Of a DNA stretch of 61,361 bases, positions 25,491-34,917 are shown piece after piece. The stretch is taken from NCBI GenBank assembly GCA_001797675.1, contig MGQB01000016.1, positions 1 to 61,361 on the forward strand. Direction: 5' to 3'. The translations under genes and the position numbers were made by a program. Under the pieces are notes generated by a model, which was given only the letters and a program-made list of their open reading frames with translations, was not told the DNA's origin and did not search any database. The stretch is from Deltaproteobacteria bacterium RBG_13_43_22 (GTDB lineage: Bacteria > Desulfobacterota > RBG-13-43-22). How positions within the stretch are numbered: position 1 is the stretch's first letter; every line of letters starts with the position of its first letter.

Positions 25491-26207
25491 ATGGCCCATC
25501 AAAAATCTTCGGCAGAGCCGGAAGAGGGTCCTTTAATCAAAATGAAAGACCTTCTGACGACCATCGGGGTCAGCAAGGCCACGATCCTTTATTACCTGAA
25601 GGAAGGGCTTATCCCAAAACCTGTTCGGACCAAAAGCAACATGGCCTATTACCGGTCAGCCTGCATTGAAAGGGTTCGTTTTATCAAGGACCTGCAGTCT
25701 CAATACCGCCTGCCTCTGGCCGCGATACGAAAGGTCCTTGAAGAGAGGGACCAGGGCCGCGACGTGCTGTCTTTGATTGAGATGGGGAAAGTGGTATTCG
25801 GGGCAAAGGCGACAAACCAGGTAAATCAAAAGGTGTTTTGCCGGATGACCGGCCTTACGCCGAAACAAGTGGAGGAATGCCTGTCCTCTGACCTACTCCT
25901 TCCCTTTGAAAATGGTATGTTCGACCAGGAGGATATCGCCATAGGACAATTCCTGAAAGGCGGGTTCGGTGTTGGTCTTTCGATCAAAGATTTGGACTAT
26001 TATCCGCGTCTGGCCAAAGAAACCGCCAAAAGGGAGATGGCCATCCGGATGCGGCTGACCAAGGACCTCGGTTTTGAGAGGAACGTTTCGGCTACTATGG
26101 AACTGACACGGGCAGCCCGATCCCTCAGAAACTATATTTTTGAGCGTCACTTTCAGCGCAGCGCGGCATCTCAAGCCCCCTCCCAAAAAGTTTGTAAAAA
26201 GAAATAA
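25491..26207 (+). CDS. MerR-family transcriptional regulator
   Basis: This protein of about 238 residues has an N-terminal winged-helix MerR domain (KDLLTTIGVSKATILYYLKE, then YYRSACIERVRFIKDLQSQY). Its long C-terminal region begins a second helix-rich module (FCRMTGLTPKQVEECLSSDL) and has no cysteine metal site, so a small-molecule or protein signal is more likely than a metal. I chose ATG 25491, ten bases after AGGAGG. A frame opening at 25431 lies upstream of the ribosome site and overlaps the operator. Confidence 0.85.
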   Translation: MAHQKSSAEPEEGPLIKMKDLLTTIGVSKATILYYLKEGLIPKPVRTKSNMAYYRSACIERVRFIKDLQSQYRLPLAAIRKVLEERDQGRDVLSLIEMGKVVFGAKATNQVNQKVFCRMTGLTPKQVEECLSSDLLLPFENGMFDQEDIAIGQFLKGGFGVGLSIKDLDYYPRLAKETAKREMAIRMRLTKDLGFERNVSATMELTRAARSLRNYIFERHFQRSAASQAPSQKVCKKK

Positions 26208-26598
26208 GGGGGTTAAACCAAGGGGAAAGGGATCTATCTGATCCTCATATTGGTAGCCTTCGGAGGGGCTTGTGCATCCGGCGATTCGGTGTTTTGGGCC
26301 AGACTGAACGGAACCTTGACAGTAATCATCACCGGCTTCCCCCAGTTCAGAAGGATTCGTCATGATCAGCTTTTATAATTAAGCGGAATCCTTATTAATC
26401 TCAAGTAGACAGGGCTGATTTTTTCTTTAAACCCTCAGGCCTCCTGAGGCGGCAAATGAACATAAAAATTACTTAAAAAGGGCAATGGGCCAGGGGCAAT
26501 TGGTCTAAAGATTTTTCTGATCTTTCTTTAACTATTGCCTATTGCCCATATCTTATCGCTTTTTTTTCGGTAAAACCTTTTTTCAGGAGCAATAAGTT
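26208..26598. other. Intergenic with an unassigned short frame
   Basis: Downstream of the MerR gene, about 50 codons (26228-26380) read GIYLILILVAFGGACASGD followed by FWARLNGTLTVIITGFPQF. This looks like a signal or membrane segment with a possible lipobox, but there is no start codon, so it is probably a gene remnant. The remainder up to 26598 shows nothing clear. Confidence 0.35.
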
Positions 26599-27690
26599 AT
26601 GGATAACTTAGTTAAACATTTCGTATTGATCTCCTTGGTTTTATTATCCCTTCTCATGACCTTCGATCTGGGTTGTGGCCTGTATCTGTCCAATCCGGTA
26701 TATTCATTAGATGACGCCATGAATAAACCTAATAATCTCTCGAACGTCAGATTTACGAATGCCGAACCAACGAATGTAATTAAACCGGGGGCAAAATGGG
26801 ATTCGATCTATCAGTTTCTGTTCAAGGGCCACAGGCACCGGAAGCCGGATCAGCCCCTGCCGGTCGTGGCAATGGACGGTTTTGTGCGGCAGCCTGCCGC
26901 AGATGGATTTCGGTTCGTCTGGCTCGGACATTCGAGCGTGCTGGTGGAGCTTGACAGTAAGCGAATTCTGATTGATCCCGTCTTTTCCGATCGCGCCTCG
27001 TTCCTTTCCTGGACCGGGACGAAGCGGTTCCAGCCCGCGCCTGTCAATGCGCGCGACCTTCCTGCCATTGACGCAGTGCTTATTTCTCATAACCATTATG
27101 ACCATCTCGACAAGCCTACTATCATGGACATTATGGAGAAGGCCGCATCTTTTCACGTCCCCCTCGGCGTCGCTGCGCTTCTCAAGAGGTGGGGTGTTCC
27201 CGCATCGAAGATCCATGAACATGCCTGGTGGGATGAGCATGAGATCAACGGCATATCCATTGCTGCGACACCGGCGCGCCATTTTTCCGGGAGGGGTCTT
27301 TTCGACCAGAACAGGACTCTCTGGTGCTCATGGGTCATCTGCCGCAATGGGAAGAAAGTCTTTCACAGCGGAGACACGGGCAAAACCGTCCAGTTCAAGG
27401 AAATCAGCACGAAGTACGGGCCCTTTGACCTCACTTTTATCAAGATAGCGGCATACAACGAGAGTTGGCCCGACATCCACCTGAATCCCGAACAGGCGGT
27501 TGGGGCTTATCTCGATTTGGGCGGGAAAACGCTGGTCCCGATTCATTGGGCCACGTTTGATCTATCGGTCCATAGCTGGTACGAACCTATTGAACGCTTC
27601 ATCAAGGCGGCGGAACAGAACCATGCACGGACCATCACGCCGAAAATGGGAGAAATTGTGAATCCGGAGCGGTATGAAAACGGATACTAG
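26599..27690 (+). CDS. Metallo-beta-lactamase-fold hydrolase, NAPE-PLD/UlaG-like, exported
   Basis: This 363-residue protein has an N-terminal hydrophobic signal (FVLISLVLLSLLMTFDLGCG) whose LGC may be a lipobox. The hydrolase domain has the metal motif SHNHYDHLD (about residues 163-171), TPARHFSGRGLFD with a third histidine, HSGDTG with the bridging aspartate, and the final IHWATFDLS. The arrangement matches the NAPE-phospholipase-D/UlaG-like branch, which acts on phosphodiesters or lactones. An envelope lipid is a plausible substrate given the export signal. It seems to be transcribed alone. Confidence 0.88.
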   Translation: MDNLVKHFVLISLVLLSLLMTFDLGCGLYLSNPVYSLDDAMNKPNNLSNVRFTNAEPTNVIKPGAKWDSIYQFLFKGHRHRKPDQPLPVVAMDGFVRQPAADGFRFVWLGHSSVLVELDSKRILIDPVFSDRASFLSWTGTKRFQPAPVNARDLPAIDAVLISHNHYDHLDKPTIMDIMEKAASFHVPLGVAALLKRWGVPASKIHEHAWWDEHEINGISIAATPARHFSGRGLFDQNRTLWCSWVICRNGKKVFHSGDTGKTVQFKEISTKYGPFDLTFIKIAAYNESWPDIHLNPEQAVGAYLDLGGKTLVPIHWATFDLSVHSWYEPIERFIKAAEQNHARTITPKMGEIVNPERYENGY

Positions 27691-27760
27691 TGGAGAGAGA
27701 TTCTGAATGCTTCAAAATAGGCGGAAGGAAATTGTCGGATGAAAAACACTGACGGAGCGT

Positions 27761-27789
27761 TTGAGGGGATCGACCGGATTTTTTAAATA
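27761..27789 (+). promoter_or_regulatory. Possible degenerate copy of the recurrent promoter
   Basis: TTGAGG, 17 bases, TAAATA, followed by GTTCTTCTCATAATAAA. This recalls the GTTCTTATCAAAAAA tail of copies 1 and 6. It lies 40 bases upstream of the ferredoxin/AOR operon. Weaker than the other copies. Confidence 0.4.
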
Positions 27790-27828
27790 AGTTCTTCTCA
27801 TAATAAATCTTAAAGAAGGGGGTGTCAT

Positions 27829-28545
27829 ATGATGGAAACAGAGAATCATAGAAATGAAAAACAAGATAAACCGACAAGTCCTTCCCGCAGGGATTTTATT
27901 TGGAAGATGGCTGTCGGAGGCGGTGCGGCCATTCTTTTCGGAAAGGTCGGAGACAAGCTGCTGCTGGCTTCGGAAAATACCAAACAAACACGTGAATATT
28001 TGATGGTCCATGTTGATTACAGCAAATGTACCGGTTGTAGGACCTGTGAGTCCGTATGTTCGTCTTTTAATCACAGGCAAGTGGTGAATAGAGAATCCCT
28101 TTTAGGTCTGGGCAATCCTTTTTATTCAAATATTAGAGTCCACAGTTACAATCCTGATTTGGATATACCCGCTGTCTGTGCCCTGTGTCCGGATGCCCCT
28201 TGCATTCGTTCATGTCCTGTTGAACTTGATTTAAAAACAGGAAGAAAGGCTCTGTATCGGGATGAAAAAACCGGGACCCTTAGAAATGATCCGAATCGCT
28301 GTATCGGTTGTGGTAGTTGTCAAGAGGCCTGCAAAATCCAAAGGACCGATGTAATCGTACTGGGGCCGGACCATAAACCGGAGCGAATATGCACCCTTTG
28401 TGACGGGGATCCGCAATGTGTCAAATATTGTCCTTTTAATGCCTTGTCCTTTGCAAAGGTGGTTCCGGAACGTGAATTTTACGGCCTGCATCCGGATATC
28501 ATTTCAAAAAAACTGATAAATCGCTGGTATAATACCCGGGAATAG
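27829..28545 (+). CDS. Tat-signal 4x[4Fe-4S]-type ferredoxin partner of AOR
   Basis: This 238-residue polyferredoxin of the DmsB/HycB type has cysteine clusters CTGCRTCESVC, CALCPDAPCIRSCP, CIGCGSCQEAC and CTLCDGDPQCVKYCP, enough for four cubanes. Before them stands a twin-arginine signal, SRRDFIWKMAVGGGAAILFG (residues 18-37). It precedes the AOR gene by eleven bases and surely transfers its electrons. The Tat signal implies that at least this subunit is exported, which is unusual for an AOR partner. ATG 27829 or 27832 may be the start. Confidence 0.92.
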   Translation: MMETENHRNEKQDKPTSPSRRDFIWKMAVGGGAAILFGKVGDKLLLASENTKQTREYLMVHVDYSKCTGCRTCESVCSSFNHRQVVNRESLLGLGNPFYSNIRVHSYNPDLDIPAVCALCPDAPCIRSCPVELDLKTGRKALYRDEKTGTLRNDPNRCIGCGSCQEACKIQRTDVIVLGPDHKPERICTLCDGDPQCVKYCPFNALSFAKVVPEREFYGLHPDIISKKLINRWYNTRE

Positions 28546-28555
28546 GAGAATTGTT

Positions 28556-30397
28556 ATGAGAAATCAAGTATTCGGATATCATGGTCGCTTGCTGGATATA
28601 AATCTTTCGACAGGAAAATATTCTTCAACAACCATTCCTTCCGATGATACGGAGAAATTTCTCGGTGGCAGAGGATTAGGGATGAAAATTCTTTGGGACC
28701 GGTTAAGACAACCGGGGATCAATCCATTATCTCCACAAAATCCCCTGATGTTCATGCCGGGGCCATATTCGGGATTTCCGATTCCTGCAGCCTCTCGGAC
28801 CTGTGTGGTAACCAAATCTCCGTGTACCTCTCCGGTTCACTCAGACTATCCCTATGCTTCAACCGTCAGTTATTCCAATATCGGGGGATTTTTCGGGCCG
28901 GAGATCCGCTTTGCAGGATACGATGGAATTGTTATTACAGGAAAAGCGTCGTCTCCGGTTTACATTGTGATTGAGGATGAAAAGGTTGAGATTCGGGATG
29001 CTAAAAAATTCTGGGGAATGGGGACTGATTTGTTTGATCGGCAGTTCATAGAAGAACTGGGAGACCGGAGGTTTCAGACCTGCTGTATTGGTCCCGCCGG
29101 CGAAAACCTGGTCTCTTATGCTTGTATTATACATACAGCCTCACGGGCGGCAGGGAGAGGTGTCGGATGTGTGATGGGTTCAAAAAATTTGAAAGCGATC
29201 ACCTTAAAGGGATCAAAAATGCCGAATGTCGCAGATCACAAGCGATTCCTGAGTTTGCTGGAGGATTCCCGGAAAGGGATAAAAGAAGTATTGCATTCAC
29301 CGGGCTTCAGTTTACTGAATTATTTTATAATAAAAGGAACCGCTTCATATCTTTCATGGAGCAGTGAAAACGATCAAATGACCGTGAATAATTTTCGAGA
29401 TACAACCTTTCCAGATATTGGAAAGATCGGACTTGAAGCAGTCCAGAAAGACATCTGGTTCCGTGAATCCGCCTGTTATTGCTGTCCGGTGGCCTGTAAA
29501 AAAGGGGGTGCCGTTAAAAAAGGAGTCTATGCCGGAGTAGTCCACGACGCCCCTGAGTATGAGACTGGAACGATGTTCGGCGCTAACCTCAGGGTATCGG
29601 ATATTGAAGGAATTACCAAAGTTATTTTTGAAGGCGATGATTACGGGATGGACATTATCTCCGCCGGAAATGTCATCGGTTTTCTGATGGAAGCTTATGA
29701 AAAGGAATATATTGATAAGGCCTTCCTGGATGGGATAGATCTCAGATGGGGGGATGTTAATGCTGCAAGAAAAATGGTGGCCAAGATAGGTAAAAGGGAA
29801 GGAATCGGAGATCTTGCCGGAAAAGGCGTAAAGGCTATTTCAAAAAAAATTGGAAGGAATTCTGATAAATTCGCCATTCAGGTGAAAGGTCTTGAGCTTG
29901 CCGCTTGGAATGTTTATAAAAACATCGGAATGGGAATCAGTTATGCCACGTCCAACAGAGGGGCTTGTCATCAGAATGGCGAAAATGTTGAAGTTCAAAA
30001 TTTCAGGGCCATGCTCGATTCTCTGGGCATCTGCCGTTTTATTACCTATCACAGTAATTCGGATGTGCCGGGGTCGGGGAAAAATGGTCTTGGGTCCCTG
30101 TTGAGCGCCATAACCGGGATCGAATGGACAACCGAGAAATTAACCGAAGCCGGTGAAAGAATATTTAACCTGGAAAAGCTGTTTAATTACCGGGAAGGTT
30201 TCCGTCGTGAAGACGATACATTGCCTGAACGCTTCTTTACCGAACCGGTAAAAAGCGGCCCCTTGAAAGGAAAGATGTTAAAAAAAGAAGAATTTGATAA
30301 ACTATTGGATGAGTATTATCAAGTGCGCGGCTGGAATCCTAAAACTTCCGAACCGGGTAAACCCAGACTTCAGAAGCTGGGCTTACTCCCAACCTGA
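28556..30397 (+). CDS. aor: Tungsten aldehyde:ferredoxin oxidoreductase (AOR family)
   Basis: This 613-residue enzyme shows all AOR features: FLGGRGLGMKILWDRL, pterin-binding SRTCVVTKSPCTSPVHSDYP, AGRGVGCVMGSKNLKAITLK, and cubane ligands in CYCCPVACKKG (about residues 306-313) with the fourth in DSLGICRF (about 490). It oxidises aldehydes to acids, or reduces acids, with a tungsten bis-pterin centre. No signal peptide is present, although its partner ferredoxin has a Tat signal, so it could be carried out with it or stay cytoplasmic. Ribosome site AGGAG precedes ATG 28556. Confidence 0.93.
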   Translation: MRNQVFGYHGRLLDINLSTGKYSSTTIPSDDTEKFLGGRGLGMKILWDRLRQPGINPLSPQNPLMFMPGPYSGFPIPAASRTCVVTKSPCTSPVHSDYPYASTVSYSNIGGFFGPEIRFAGYDGIVITGKASSPVYIVIEDEKVEIRDAKKFWGMGTDLFDRQFIEELGDRRFQTCCIGPAGENLVSYACIIHTASRAAGRGVGCVMGSKNLKAITLKGSKMPNVADHKRFLSLLEDSRKGIKEVLHSPGFSLLNYFIIKGTASYLSWSSENDQMTVNNFRDTTFPDIGKIGLEAVQKDIWFRESACYCCPVACKKGGAVKKGVYAGVVHDAPEYETGTMFGANLRVSDIEGITKVIFEGDDYGMDIISAGNVIGFLMEAYEKEYIDKAFLDGIDLRWGDVNAARKMVAKIGKREGIGDLAGKGVKAISKKIGRNSDKFAIQVKGLELAAWNVYKNIGMGISYATSNRGACHQNGENVEVQNFRAMLDSLGICRFITYHSNSDVPGSGKNGLGSLLSAITGIEWTTEKLTEAGERIFNLEKLFNYREGFRREDDTLPERFFTEPVKSGPLKGKMLKKEEFDKLLDEYYQVRGWNPKTSEPGKPRLQKLGLLPT

Positions 30398-30479
30398 CCC
30401 GAACGGGATGGAACGGAAAACTTGAAAAATTTTTTCTAAAGACCCAAAGGACCTGGCAGCTTATGTATGGAAATGTTAG

Positions 30480-31082
30480 GTGGCTCTATATAATCCTATA
30501 CCAATGATGACACTTTTCTTCTGGGTGACAATAATTGCACAGATATTGGCGACGATATCTATAATATTTAGTATATTGTTCCCGGCTCATAGAATTTGGC
30601 CACCGGATAAATCTCCATCTTGGAAACTCTATTTCATGTGGTTCCTCTTCGATATTTCGACTATCGGCATCGTTGTTGTTGGAATACTTGATCGGGGAAG
30701 CTTAGCTCTTCCTCCATGGATGCAAATTGTGTTAGGGGTACCCCTTTCGCTTGGAGGTATTGGCTTTTCGCTTTGGTCTATAATTATCCTCGGCCCGTCA
30801 TCGACCTATGGCAACGAAGGAACACTCGTCCTTCACGGACCGTACCACATTTCACGGAATCCACAATATGTAGGGTTTATTGTGGCACTTATCGGGTGGT
30901 CTATTGTTACGAGTTCGTGGACAACAATATTGGCTATACTCGTTTGGATTGTTCCTCTGGTCTTAATACCATTGGCCGAAGAGCCGTGGTTACTAAAGAA
31001 GCACGGGTCGGAATATGAAGAATATTTGCGAAAAGTGCCCCGCTTTGTGTCGTTAAAGAAAAGTAAACAATCCCCCCTTTGA
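30480..31082 (+). CDS. Membrane methyltransferase, ICMT/PEMT-like
   Basis: This protein of about 200 residues has four to five membrane helices and the C-terminal signature HGPYHISRNPQYVGFIVALI plus EEPWLLKKHGSEYEEYLRKVPRF, the SAM-binding pattern of isoprenylcysteine carboxyl methyltransferase and phospholipid methyltransferase relatives. The substrate is unknown. The GTG at 30480 gives 200 residues; the ATG at 30504 would shorten it by eight. Its stop codon lies inside the following hairpin. Confidence 0.8.
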   Translation: MALYNPIPMMTLFFWVTIIAQILATISIIFSILFPAHRIWPPDKSPSWKLYFMWFLFDISTIGIVVVGILDRGSLALPPWMQIVLGVPLSLGGIGFSLWSIIILGPSSTYGNEGTLVLHGPYHISRNPQYVGFIVALIGWSIVTSSWTTILAILVWIVPLVLIPLAEEPWLLKKHGSEYEEYLRKVPRFVSLKKSKQSPL

Positions 31083-31096
31083 AAAAGGGGGGATTG
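31068..31096 (+). terminator. Strong hairpin at the 3' end of the methyltransferase gene
   Basis: CAATCCCCCCTTT pairs perfectly with AAAGGGGGGATTG around a two-base loop and contains the stop codon. A T-run is lacking, so it may be a stabilising hairpin or repeat rather than a true terminator. Confidence 0.5.
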
Positions 31097-31156
31097 AGGG
31101 GAATTTAAAATCTATTTTCGTATCGAGAAACCTTTTTATTAGGGGAGAAGACCCTT

Positions 31157-32566
31157 TTGGATCATTGGACACGACGCAGATTCCTTCAAATCCTGCTGGC
31201 GGCCGGGGCTGCTGCGGCTGTGGATTGGACCCGTTTGGGGGCCCTGGCCTCGGAGGTCAAAAGTAAAACGGATTTTCCTGTGGTGATTATCGGGGCCGGA
31301 AATGGGGGCCTTGTGGCTGCGGCCTACCTGGCCAAACATGGTTTTCCGGTCACCCTGCTCGAACAACACGAACTGCCCGGGGGATATGCCACGGCCTTTG
31401 ACCGGGCCGAAGGCAAGTTTCGATTCGAGGTCTCCCTTCACGGTACCGTGGCCGAAGGAGGAATGCCCCAGCATATCCTTTCCGAGCTCGGAGTCTGGGA
31501 TAAGATCAAAGTTGTTCAACAACCCGATTTCTGCCGGATCATCACTCCCGATCAAGATTTGCTTTTGTCCCCCAGGGATCCGGAGAAGGTGATGCAGGCT
31601 CTGATCCGGGCCTTTCCCAAGGAAGAAAAAGGGATAAAGGCCTTCATCGGCGACTTAGTTCAGGTCAACAAGGAGATGTCGGGACAAGGCGGCAAGGAAT
31701 CGATCATGGAAAGGCTTCAGCCCTTGACCCTGACCGCCTGGATGAATGGGCATCAGATCGGTCCCGAGGTTCAAAAGGTCCTGTCAGTCTTTTGGGGCTA
31801 TTACGGAATGCCCCCTTCCCGCCTGAATGCCCTGTTTTATGCCGTAGCCACCAGTAAATATCTAATGAAAGGGGGCCAATATTATCAACCCCGGTCCCAG
31901 GACTTGAGCTATGCCATCATGGAGGCCGTCACCAATAAAGGGGGCAGGGTCCTTCTGGGTCCTTCTGGAAACCCGGGCCGCCCGCATCGAAGTCAAAGCA
32001 GGCACCGTAACCGGGGTCCTGGATGCTCAAGGAAGGCGTTATCCGGCCAGGGCCGTCATCGCCAATGCCAATGTGCCCTCGGTTTTCAATCGTTTGATCC
32101 CGCAAAAAGAGGTACCCGACGAGTATTTGAAAAAGCTGAGCCGATTACATCCGTCCCTTTCTTCTTTTATCGTCTGGCTGGGACTCAACCGGGAAATCAA
32201 AGGGGTCGAGGGTTATGAGATATTCCTCAGGGGCCGCAAAACCGCCGATGAGGATTATGCGGCCTGTCTCAAGGGCCGTCTTGACCAAACCGGGATGGCC
32301 ATAACCCTCTATGACAATCTGTTCAAAGGCTTTTCCCTACCGGGACCCTCGACCGTAACCATTATGACCCTGTCCGGTTACGAGTTCTGGAAGCAGTTCG
32401 AGAAGGATTATTTTGCCGGTCGAAAGAAAGCCTACCAAAAGGCCAAGGAACTTTTGGCCAAGACCCCCATCGAAAAGACTGAAGCCCGTGTTATCCCGAA
32501 ACTCAAATCCATCAGGGGCACCTGGAACGACTCCGAACCGAGGTCGAACGGTTGATGAAGGAATAA
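31157..32566 (+). pseudogene. Phytoene-desaturase-like FAD oxidoreductase, frameshifted and truncated
   Basis: The gene starts at TTG 31157 with a twin-arginine signal (TRRRFLQILLAAGAAAA) and the FAD dinucleotide fold VVIIGAGNGGLVAAAYLAKH. The frame breaks at a perfect 10-base tandem duplication (GGTCCTTCTG at 31948-31957 and 31958-31967). Removing one copy joins GGRVLLETRAARIEVKAG without interruption. The second part continues to VIPKLKSI near 32512, where family similarity stops and a foreign tail (GHLERLRTEVERLMKE in another frame) begins. The C-terminal FAD-binding end is missing. The gene is doubly broken and probably inactive. Confidence 0.85.
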
Positions 32567-32634
32567 CAAATTGTTTTGACTTTAATGACCACCCGGATTA
32601 TTTTGATCCCATCCTATTTGTAAGGAGCTGATCT

Positions 32635-33435
32635 ATGAGCAAACGATTAGAAAATAAAGTTGCCGTCATTACCGGTGGAACCAGCGGGATCGGCGAAGCC
32701 ACCGCCGGGGTATTTGCGGCTGAAGGAGCCAAGGTTATTATCGCCGGCCGGTCCGAGCAAAAAGGTGCGGATGTGGCGGCTCGTCTGGGAGAAAATGTTA
32801 TCTATCAGCGCACGGATGTTCTGGTTGAAGAAGATATCAAGGCGGTAATCGACCTGGCCGTCTCCCGTTTCGGTCGGCTCGACTGTCTGTTTAATAATGC
32901 CGGAGGTCCTGACCGCGGCGGATTGGAAACCGTAACGGCCGATGATTTTGCCTACAGCATGAACCTGCTGCTGCGAAGTGTTATCTTCGGGATTAAGCAT
33001 GCAACGCCGGTAATGAAGGCACAGGGTTCCGGTTGCATCATCAATAATTCCAGCATCGCCGCCCTCCGCACGAGACAGGGGGGATATCTTTACAGTGCGG
33101 CCAAGGCCGGGGTTGCCCAGATCACCAAGGTGGCCGGCGACCAGCTCGGCCCTTTTGGCATCCGTGTAAACTGTATTTCGCCAGGGGCCATTGCCACGCC
33201 CATCTTCTGGGGAGGCTCTCAGATGGCCAATACCCTCACCGCGGAACAAAATGCACGTAAGATGGAAAAGCTGAAAACGAATCTGGCTAAGGCCACCCCC
33301 CTGCCCCGGGCGGGTCTGGACAAAGACATTGCCTTTGCCGCCCTTTTCCTGGCCAGTGATGAGGGCAGTTTTGTTAATTGCCACGACCTGGTGGTCGACG
33401 GCGGCCGGACCTCTTTGTTTCGCGAAGGGGCCTGA
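32635..33435 (+). CDS. Short-chain dehydrogenase/reductase
   Basis: This 266-residue classical SDR has the NAD(P) motif TGGTSGIGEA (residues 14-23), the structural NNAGG at about 90, the catalytic serine in NNSSIAAL, Tyr and Lys in YSAAKAG (about 152-156), and RVNCISPGAIATPIF. Asp/Arg pattern AGRSEQ after the second strand leaves NADP or NAD open. It oxidises or reduces a hydroxy/keto group. Upstream is a broken oxidoreductase gene. Ribosome site AAGGAG precedes ATG 32635. Confidence 0.92.
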   Translation: MSKRLENKVAVITGGTSGIGEATAGVFAAEGAKVIIAGRSEQKGADVAARLGENVIYQRTDVLVEEDIKAVIDLAVSRFGRLDCLFNNAGGPDRGGLETVTADDFAYSMNLLLRSVIFGIKHATPVMKAQGSGCIINNSSIAALRTRQGGYLYSAAKAGVAQITKVAGDQLGPFGIRVNCISPGAIATPIFWGGSQMANTLTAEQNARKMEKLKTNLAKATPLPRAGLDKDIAFAALFLASDEGSFVNCHDLVVDGGRTSLFREGA

Positions 33436-33450
33436 AACACACCCCGGATA

Positions 33451-34440
33451 TTAAGGCTTAAAGGCCTCGACCAGGGAAAACATCCCTTTTGTTTGTATTT
33501 GTTTAACGCGATCAAACCCGGCCTCCATCAAACCCTCTCTGATCTCCTCAAAGGTATAGGTTCCCCCTCCGGGTGTGTTGACCAGCATGTTAACCGCAAA
33601 AATCGCCCCGGAAACAGGCCTGGTGCGATCCGGTTCCATCACATGGTCCCGTATTATAATTCGGCCCCCGGGATCCAGGGCAAGAAAGATCTTTTGATAT
33701 AAGGCGCGGTTTTGCTCGGGACTGTTTTGATGAATAATCGCCGACAAAAGGGCAAGATCATGACCTGTAGGGAGGGCATCCTTATAGAAATCTCCGGGGA
33801 CCAGTGTGACACGATCCTGCATTCCCGCCTCTGTAATCCGTTTTCGGGCCATTTCAATGACCGGAGGCAGATCGAAAAGCGTAGCCTTCATTTCAGGGGA
33901 GGCTTTGAGAAAAGCCATGGTATACGTTCCGGAACCGCCTCCGATATCAATGAACACTTTTGCCGGGCCGGGGGAAATCGCCGCCACAATACCGTCGGCG
34001 GCCCCGGCCGCGCCTACGTGCATGGCCCCGATAAAGGCTGACAGACGATCATTGGTAAAGCCGGAGTCCTCTCTCCCGGCCGGTCCGCCTCTGAACACGA
34101 TCTTCGTAAGCTGGGACCATGTCTGCCAGAGGTGAGCCGTGTGCAGAAGGCCCGGCAGAATGGATGTGGACTCGGATTCCGATAACAGGGGGACAAGGGA
34201 GGGAACGGTCCGGTAATGATTTTCATTCTTTTCCAGGAATCCTAAAGCACTGAGGGCGTCCAGCAGGATGGTGGTAGCCCTGGGATCGCCTTTTAATTCC
34301 CCCGCGATTTCTTCCGCGGATAAGGGAGTGGAAGCAGCCAGGCTGAAGAGGTTTAACTCTATGCCCGTTAAAAGCAGGCGGCATTCCATAAAACTTCGCG
34401 CAATGCCGTAAATCGATTCCTGGGTGAATTCTCTGGTCAT
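33451..34440 (-). CDS. Plant-type O-methyltransferase family (AdoMet_MTases, OMT 2)
   Basis: This 329-residue enzyme has an N-terminal winged-helix dimerisation domain (residues 1-95, LLLTGIELNLFSLAASTPLS) and a Rossmann methyltransferase domain with motif I FIDIGGGSGTYTMAFL (about 165) and the catalytic-region segment LLSAIIHQNSPEQN, with a histidine in the usual place. Related enzymes methylate hydroxyl groups of acetylserotonin, phenolics or hydroxyneurosporene. The enzyme converges with the SDR. A recurrent-family promoter lies 84 bases upstream. Confidence 0.88.
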   Translation of the reverse strand: MTREFTQESIYGIARSFMECRLLLTGIELNLFSLAASTPLSAEEIAGELKGDPRATTILLDALSALGFLEKNENHYRTVPSLVPLLSESESTSILPGLLHTAHLWQTWSQLTKIVFRGGPAGREDSGFTNDRLSAFIGAMHVGAAGAADGIVAAISPGPAKVFIDIGGGSGTYTMAFLKASPEMKATLFDLPPVIEMARKRITEAGMQDRVTLVPGDFYKDALPTGHDLALLSAIIHQNSPEQNRALYQKIFLALDPGGRIIIRDHVMEPDRTRPVSGAIFAVNMLVNTPGGGTYTFEEIREGLMEAGFDRVKQIQTKGMFSLVEAFKP

Positions 34441-34523
34441 GTTTGCCCTCCTTTAGTGGAAATACCCGTTTTTATCATTATTATCATGCCTTGTTTGATG
34501 AAAAGTTGCTCTTTGATCGAAAG

Positions 34524-34552
34524 AGTTTAAAACAAGAAAAAGGCAGGATCAA
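34524..34552 (-). promoter_or_regulatory. Recurrent extended promoter, copy 3
   Basis: On the minus strand TTGATC, 17 bases (CTGCC then TTTTTCTTGTTT), TAAACT. Downstream the inverted repeat CTCTTT/AAAGAG and two ATCAAA words follow. It drives the O-methyltransferase gene. Confidence 0.7.
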
Positions 34553-34637
34553 GAAGAAAAAACGGTCAAGTGAGCCGGGGAAATCCTGAAATCCCGGTCA
34601 GGGACTTCCTCATGGAAAGGAAGCAGGGGATCTGATG

Positions 34638-34782
34638 AGTCTATCTGAAGTTCAAGGGTTTCAGGTTTGGGTGGGAGTTTCCGGGTGGTTGCCGTAAAAT
34701 CAGGTCTGAAAATATCTTGTTGTCGCTTCCCGGTCTTCGATATTGCTGATAATCCGCATCAATCCCGGCAGTTGGGGCAGGC
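34638..34782 (-). pseudogene. IS91-like transposase C-terminal remnant, copy 1
   Basis: On the minus strand this stretch is clearly related to 48000-48190: both carry the CPxC zinc-knuckle start and the sequence for LMRIIS and IEDREA. Here one base is missing inside the knuckle region, so the frame is broken. The rest of the gap 34441-35035 holds two promoters and otherwise nothing. Confidence 0.6.
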
Positions 34783-34917
34783 CCGGGGATCCCCTTCGTA
34801 AATCTTTTGAAACAAACCCACCCAATTCGGTTGGGTTTTTATTTTCATCCGGTCGTTCGACCTCGAGGCTCTCGAAAGGTTCCAGGGCACCGGGGAGAGG
34901 GCCTCTTGATTTTCTTT

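Noticed and set aside
32647..33384. Minus-strand frame of 245 codons opposite the SDR gene
   Set aside because: Antisense shadow of a clear SDR with all family motifs.
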